A DNA stretch of 9,543 bases, from NCBI GenBank assembly GCA_903867275.1, contig CAIPQY010000109.1, positions 1 through 9,543 of the forward strand, read 5' to 3'. The position numbers and the translations under genes are program-made. The DNA comes from an uncultured bacterium (GTDB lineage: Bacteria; Planctomycetota; Phycisphaerae; Phycisphaerales; SM1A02). The notes under the pieces were generated by a model that was not told the origin of the DNA, made no database searches, and worked only from the letters and a program-made list of their open reading frames with translations. Of the stretch, positions 6,858 through 9,543 are shown piece by piece. Within the stretch, counting starts at the first letter, position 1; each line of letters begins with the position of its first letter.

Positions 6858-7298
6858 TCACTCGCGATTCATCAGGAAGGTCGCCGTGCGCTCGAAGTAC
6901 GCCATCATCGCTTCGCGATGGGGCTGCTCGATGCCGGCATCCTGCAGCGCGCCGCGCATGCACTCCACCCATCCGTTGCGCGCGGCCAGATCGATGGCGA
7001 ATGGCATGTGACGCATGCGAAGGCGCGGATGACCCTTGCGATCGGAGTACGCGGTCGGGCCTCCGAAATACTGGATCAGGAACTCGGCCTGGTTGCGGAT
7101 GGGCTCTTCCAGTTCGGCCGGAAACATGCCGCGCATGGTGGGATGCATGTCGATGCGCGCATAGAAGGCGCGCGCGATGCGCCAGAACGGCTCGGGGCCA
7201 AGCAATGCGTACAGATTCGGCGATGGCTGCTGCGGAATCGGCACGGCACCGCTCACCGGCAACGGCCTGTCCTGCGGATGCGGCGTTTCAGCGCTCAT
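6858..7298 (-). CDS. Group II truncated hemoglobin (GlbO/YjbI-like)
   Basis: Small cytoplasmic heme protein of 146 aa. The diagnostic block YFGGPTAYSDRKGHPRLRMR followed by HMPF closely matches group II truncated hemoglobins such as mycobacterial GlbO; the proximal heme-ligand histidine is His97. Other expected residues are Tyr46 at B10 (in RAFYARI), Phe59 at CD1 and Trp110 at G8. The globin core begins at about residue 28, so residues 1-27 are a Pro/Gln-rich N-terminal extension absent from GlbO. Family members bind O2 or NO and are implicated in O2 handling, peroxidase chemistry or nitrosative defence; which applies here is unknown. The ATG at 7298 lacks an obvious Shine-Dalgarno, but it lies only 10 nt after the stop of the aminotransferase gene, so co-transcription and perhaps coupled translation are likely. 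Confidence 0.93.
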   Translation of the reverse strand: MSAETPHPQDRPLPVSGAVPIPQQPSPNLYALLGPEPFWRIARAFYARIDMHPTMRGMFPAELEEPIRNQAEFLIQYFGGPTAYSDRKGHPRLRMRHMPFAIDLAARNGWVECMRGALQDAGIEQPHREAMMAYFERTATFLMNRE

Positions 7299-7308
7299 GG
7301 CTTTGATG

Positions 7309-8484
7309 CTAGCCCGCCGCGCGCGTCTGCAGCGCCTTCAGCAGCGCCTCGTAGTGCCAGGGCATGTTGTGCACGGCGGCACTCGCCCGCACCCACCAAC
7401 GCCCGCCCCAGTCGATGATCGGCACCTCGATGCGCTCGCGCGCGTACAGGTCGGCCTGCAGGTGCTCCACCTTCTCGAAGCGACGCAGCGACTCGGGCAA
7501 CTGCACCACGGCCATGCATGTCAGGCAACTGCCGTCGAGCGGCGTGGCAGGCTGTGCGCCCAGGCCGCGCACCAGCAATTGGTGGGCCCAGCAGGCGAGC
7601 TGGTGATTGTGCCGCATCACCCGCTCCACGCCGAGCGCATGCGTGAAATCGAGCGCCGCCGGCACGGCAAGCCACGCGGAAAAGTCGCGCGTGCCCTGCC
7701 AGTCGAATTCCGGCTCGAAGCCCTCGCCATAGAAGTGGCTGATCACGCACGGGTGGGTCGCCGCGGCGTGATCCGCGCGAACACGCAGGAACGCGCTGCC
7801 CTTCGGTGCCATCACCCACTTGTGCAGGTTGGCGGCATAGAACTCCGCGCCGATGGCGCCCACATCGAGCGGCATCGCGCCCGGTGCATGCGCACCATCC
7901 ACCAGCAGCGCACATCGGGGCGGCAGCTTCGCTCGCAGCGTTTCCACCGGGAAGCGTGTCGCGGTGGCGCTGGTGACATGATCCAGCACCAGCAATCGTG
8001 TGCGCTCGTTCACGCCGGCAAGCACGGCATGCAGCAACGACTCTGCGTCGATCGTGGGCAATGGCACAGGCACATCACGCACAACCGCTCCGCACTCGCC
8101 CGCCCTGCTGCGCATGGCCTGACGAACCGCGCGATACACATGATCCGTGCACAGCAGTTCGTCACCGGGCTCGAAGCGCATGGACCGGAGCACCGCGTTC
8201 ACGCCCTCGGTCGCGTTGGTCACGAACCCGTACTCGCTGGGCGCACCGCCGAAACGGCTCGCCAGCTTCACCTTCACCTCACCAAGCAGCGACTGAATGC
8301 GGCGACCGATCAACTCGATGGGATCCCGCTCCAGCCGATCGCGCCACGCATCCTGTGCGGCGCGCACGCAACGCGGCACCGACCCGAACGAACCGTGGTT
8401 GAGGAAGATTAGGTCGGGGTCGACCCCAAACTCGGCCCGAACCTCGGGGGCAAACGGTTCGGGTGGTTGGGTGATTGGCGCCAT
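7309..8484 (-). CDS. PLP-dependent class V aminotransferase, isopenicillin N epimerase (CefD)-like
   Basis: Fold-type I PLP enzyme of 391 aa, the usual size. Motifs seen are FLNHGSFGSVPR (27-38), typical of the CefD-like group; TNATEGVNAVLR (89-100) for phosphate binding; LLVDGAHAPG (193-202) with PLP-ring Asp196 and His199; and NLHKW (219-223) with the Schiff-base Lys222. Members of this group act as racemase/epimerases, desulfurases or lyases, so the CefD name gives the closest annotated relatives, not a demonstrated beta-lactam role; no other beta-lactam genes are present. The start is set at ATG 8484, leaving 26 residues before the conserved NHG block. An in-frame ATG at 8556 would add 24 residues but runs through a predicted plus-strand promoter. 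No good Shine-Dalgarno is seen at either. It is first gene of a pair with the truncated hemoglobin. Confidence 0.9.
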   Translation of the reverse strand: MAPITQPPEPFAPEVRAEFGVDPDLIFLNHGSFGSVPRCVRAAQDAWRDRLERDPIELIGRRIQSLLGEVKVKLASRFGGAPSEYGFVTNATEGVNAVLRSMRFEPGDELLCTDHVYRAVRQAMRSRAGECGAVVRDVPVPLPTIDAESLLHAVLAGVNERTRLLVLDHVTSATATRFPVETLRAKLPPRCALLVDGAHAPGAMPLDVGAIGAEFYAANLHKWVMAPKGSAFLRVRADHAAATHPCVISHFYGEGFEPEFDWQGTRDFSAWLAVPAALDFTHALGVERVMRHNHQLACWAHQLLVRGLGAQPATPLDGSCLTCMAVVQLPESLRRFEKVEHLQADLYARERIEVPIIDWGGRWWVRASAAVHNMPWHYEALLKALQTRAAG

Positions 8485-8526
8485 GGAAACGGCACAGTAC
8501 CCGCCTTTTGACGCCGAAACGGCCCA

Positions 8527-8556
8527 TTTACCGGTCGCCATCTGTTTGGCTAACAT
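8527..8556 (+). promoter_or_regulatory. Predicted promoter of the small ORF-lexA unit
   Basis: TTTACC (8527-8532, four of six to TTGACA) and TAACAT (8551-8556, four of six to TATAAT) are separated by 18 nt, placing transcription start near 8563 and giving a leader of about 75 nt before the ATG at 8639. It lies in the 154-nt divergent gap between the aminotransferase and the lexA unit. Each hexamer is only a partial match. Confidence 0.35.
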
Positions 8557-8560
8557 TCAC

Positions 8561-8577
8561 CGAACGAAAACTGTTGG
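8561..8577. promoter_or_regulatory. Candidate LexA-type operator: imperfect palindrome CGAAC-N7-GTTGG
   Basis: The half sites pair at four of five positions and sit on the predicted transcription start, where an autorepressor would act. CGAAC and GTTCG half sites are known from Gram-positive LexA boxes, but those have a 4-nt spacer, so the 7-nt spacing here is atypical. This is a positional and symmetry argument only. Confidence 0.25.
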
Positions 8578-8590
8578 ACCTCCTTGGACC
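8574..8590 (+). repeat. Short direct repeat, TTGGACC twice with a 10-nt period
   Basis: TTGGACC occurs at 8574-8580 and again at 8584-8590, separated by TCC, so the copies are one DNA helical turn apart. It lies in the leader of the lexA unit, immediately after the imperfect palindrome. It could be a protein-binding site or chance. Confidence 0.4.
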
Positions 8591-8624
8591 CGCCCGATGC
8601 ATCACGCGACTGATCGATCGAACC

Positions 8625-8631
8625 AAAGGAG
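8625..8631 (+). promoter_or_regulatory. Strong Shine-Dalgarno AAAGGAG upstream of ATG 8639
   Basis: A near-perfect anti-16S match with a 7-nt spacer, the strongest in the window. It is the main evidence that translation begins at 8639 ahead of lexA. Confidence 0.75.
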
Positions 8632-8638
8632 ATCCGAA

Positions 8639-9208
8639 ATGCTGCTCACCACCACCAACGCCCTGCATGTCCGCCACCGCCTTGCCCCCACGCCCATCGA
8701 AGCCGACGCACCACTGGTGTGCACCGGCCCCGGCGGCGACTTCACCACGCGCTACCACGCCTTCGGTGGAGGCCTGGTGGCGGTCGAGGGAAACACCCAG
8801 ACACCCAGCGTGTGCGTGTCGCGCCAGCGCGTGGACTGGATCGAGCGCCTTCTCGGCATCCGTCGATGGCGTCTGCTGCGTCGAGCCGATGACTCGGCAC
8901 ATGCCGCGACCCGCACCAACCTCTCTCCAGCGCAGGCCCAACCGTGGCGTCACGGCCGATGGGCATCCGACCTCGCACTCGCAAGGAACCTGACCCATGT
9001 CCATGAGTCTCACGCCGCAGCAGATTCGCATCTTCCGTCTCATTCGCGAGTCGCGGAACACGCGTGGCTATTCCCCCACGATGCAGGAAATCGCCAACGC
9101 GCTCGGCATCAGCAAGGTGACCGTGTTCGAGCACGTGGAGGCGCTCGTCGAGAAGGGCGCGCTGGTGCGACAGCCGAACAAGGCTCGCTCTTTGGCGATT
9201 GCGGATGA
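8639..9208 (+). CDS. Unrecognised small protein upstream of, and overlapping, lexA
   Basis: I do not recognise this protein. The frame from ATG 8639 is 189 aa with no stop before 9206-9208, so it overlaps lexA (starting 8997, different frame) by 212 nt. The start is well supported by AAAGGAG. The first 83 or so residues look like real coding: third-codon GC is about 80% by hand count, and there is a plausible segment RYHAFGGGLVAVEG followed by SRQRVDWIERLLGIRRWRLL, basic and amphipathic near residues 61-81. After that, third-position GC falls to about two thirds and the sequence loses protein character. No signal peptide, membrane span or metal motif is seen. Possibilities are a real gene with a long out-of-frame overlap, a one-base indel (the +1 frame stops at 8991-8993, 3 nt before lexA), or a short regulator whose tail is degenerate. 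The exact end is therefore doubtful. Confidence 0.5.
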   Translation: MLLTTTNALHVRHRLAPTPIEADAPLVCTGPGGDFTTRYHAFGGGLVAVEGNTQTPSVCVSRQRVDWIERLLGIRRWRLLRRADDSAHAATRTNLSPAQAQPWRHGRWASDLALARNLTHVHESHAAADSHLPSHSRVAEHAWLFPHDAGNRQRARHQQGDRVRARGGARREGRAGATAEQGSLFGDCG

Positions 9209-9543
9209 GGCGGCGCTGCCGGACGAGAGCGCCAAGGCCGGCGAATTGCCGCTGGTCGGACGCATCGCCGCAGGCCACCCCGTTGAGAAGTACGAGCAGC
9301 ACGAGACGCTGCAGCTTGAAAGCATCTTCGGCCCTCGCCGCGGTCAGCGCGGCAACCTGTTCGCCCTGCAGGTGGACGGCATGAGCATGCGTGACGAGGG
9401 CATTCTGGACGGCGACTACGTGATCGTGGAGCAGCGCAGCGTGGCTCGCAACGGCGAGCGCGTGGTGGCCCTGCTTCCGAACGGCGAGACCACGCTGAAG
9501 ACCTTCTTCAAGGAGAAGGGCCACATCCGCCTGCAGCCCGCGA
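8997..9543 (+). CDS. lexA: LexA SOS repressor/autoprotease, 3' end beyond window
   Basis: Transcriptional repressor of the DNA-damage (SOS) response that self-cleaves when RecA filaments form. The window holds 182 codons; only the last few residues are missing. The N-terminal winged helix spans about 1-68, with the helix-turn-helix at 28-52 (TMQEIANALGISKVTVFEHV). The S24 latent-protease domain follows from about 84: cleavage site Ala92-Gly93 in GRIAAG, nucleophile Ser130 in VDGMSM and general base Lys168 in TTLKTF. The set is complete, so cleavage competence is expected. The start is ATG 8997, with AAGGA (8983-8987) 9 nt upstream; a second ATG at 9003 is less well spaced. The recognition helix (SKVTVFEHV) differs from the E. 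coli type, so the operator need not be the CTG-N10-CAG box. Autoregulation through the upstream region is likely by analogy. Confidence 0.96.
   Translation, partial: MSMSLTPQQIRIFRLIRESRNTRGYSPTMQEIANALGISKVTVFEHVEALVEKGALVRQPNKARSLAIADEAALPDESAKAGELPLVGRIAAGHPVEKYEQHETLQLESIFGPRRGQRGNLFALQVDGMSMRDEGILDGDYVIVEQRSVARNGERVVALLPNGETTLKTFFKEKGHIRLQPA

Noticed and set aside
7309..8484. CefD similarity as evidence for a beta-lactam biosynthetic cluster.
   Set aside because: No pcbAB, pcbC, transport or resistance gene is present, and CefD-like class V aminotransferases are widespread with other activities.

Overview
This is a GC-rich chromosomal window, most likely from a planctomycete and probably from the Phycisphaerae/Phycisphaerales side of that phylum. 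The main reason is a pair of secreted cysteine-rich proteins (1273-2493 and 2573-4408). Both end in a dockerin-like double Ca-binding loop with a cysteine-containing 'GPC' tail, a style common in Phycisphaerae proteomes. The lineage call is an inference from protein style; there is no rRNA or other phylogenetic marker here. I see no tRNA, rRNA, CRISPR array, insertion sequence or integrase.

Layout. (1) Minus-strand pair 1016-7: a peroxiredoxin whose stop codon overlaps the GTG start of a chagasin-type (I42) cysteine-protease-inhibitor lipoprotein. (2) Plus-strand tandem paralogues 1273-4408: exported proteins built from an eight-cysteine W-D repeat (one copy in the first, four in the second), beta-sandwich-like domains starting with an NDRC motif, and a dockerin-like C-terminus. 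(3) 5893-4421 minus: an AMP-forming acyl-CoA ligase, convergent with the second cysteine-rich gene and divergent from (4). (4) 5919-6854 plus: a lipoprotein with a TPR-like helical part, a long Lys/Ala/Asp/Pro linker and a C-terminal SPOR domain. (5) Minus-strand pair 8484-6858: a CefD-like class V aminotransferase followed 10 nt later by a group II truncated hemoglobin. (6) Plus strand 8639 to the window end: an unrecognised small ORF with a very strong Shine-Dalgarno, then lexA, which runs off the right edge.

How the genes relate. The window is mostly a mosaic of small transcription units in alternating directions with very short gaps (3, 12 and 25 nt), not one pathway. Two pairs look co-transcribed: peroxiredoxin with protease inhibitor, and aminotransferase with globin. 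The lexA unit has a plausible promoter and candidate operator-like repeats upstream.

The most distinctive content is the cysteine-rich repeat family. Its cysteine spacing is strict enough to write as a pattern, and its copy number differs between the two neighbouring paralogues. The other item worth attention is the ORF before lexA. It has the best ribosome-binding site in the window, but its frame stays open for 212 nt into lexA.
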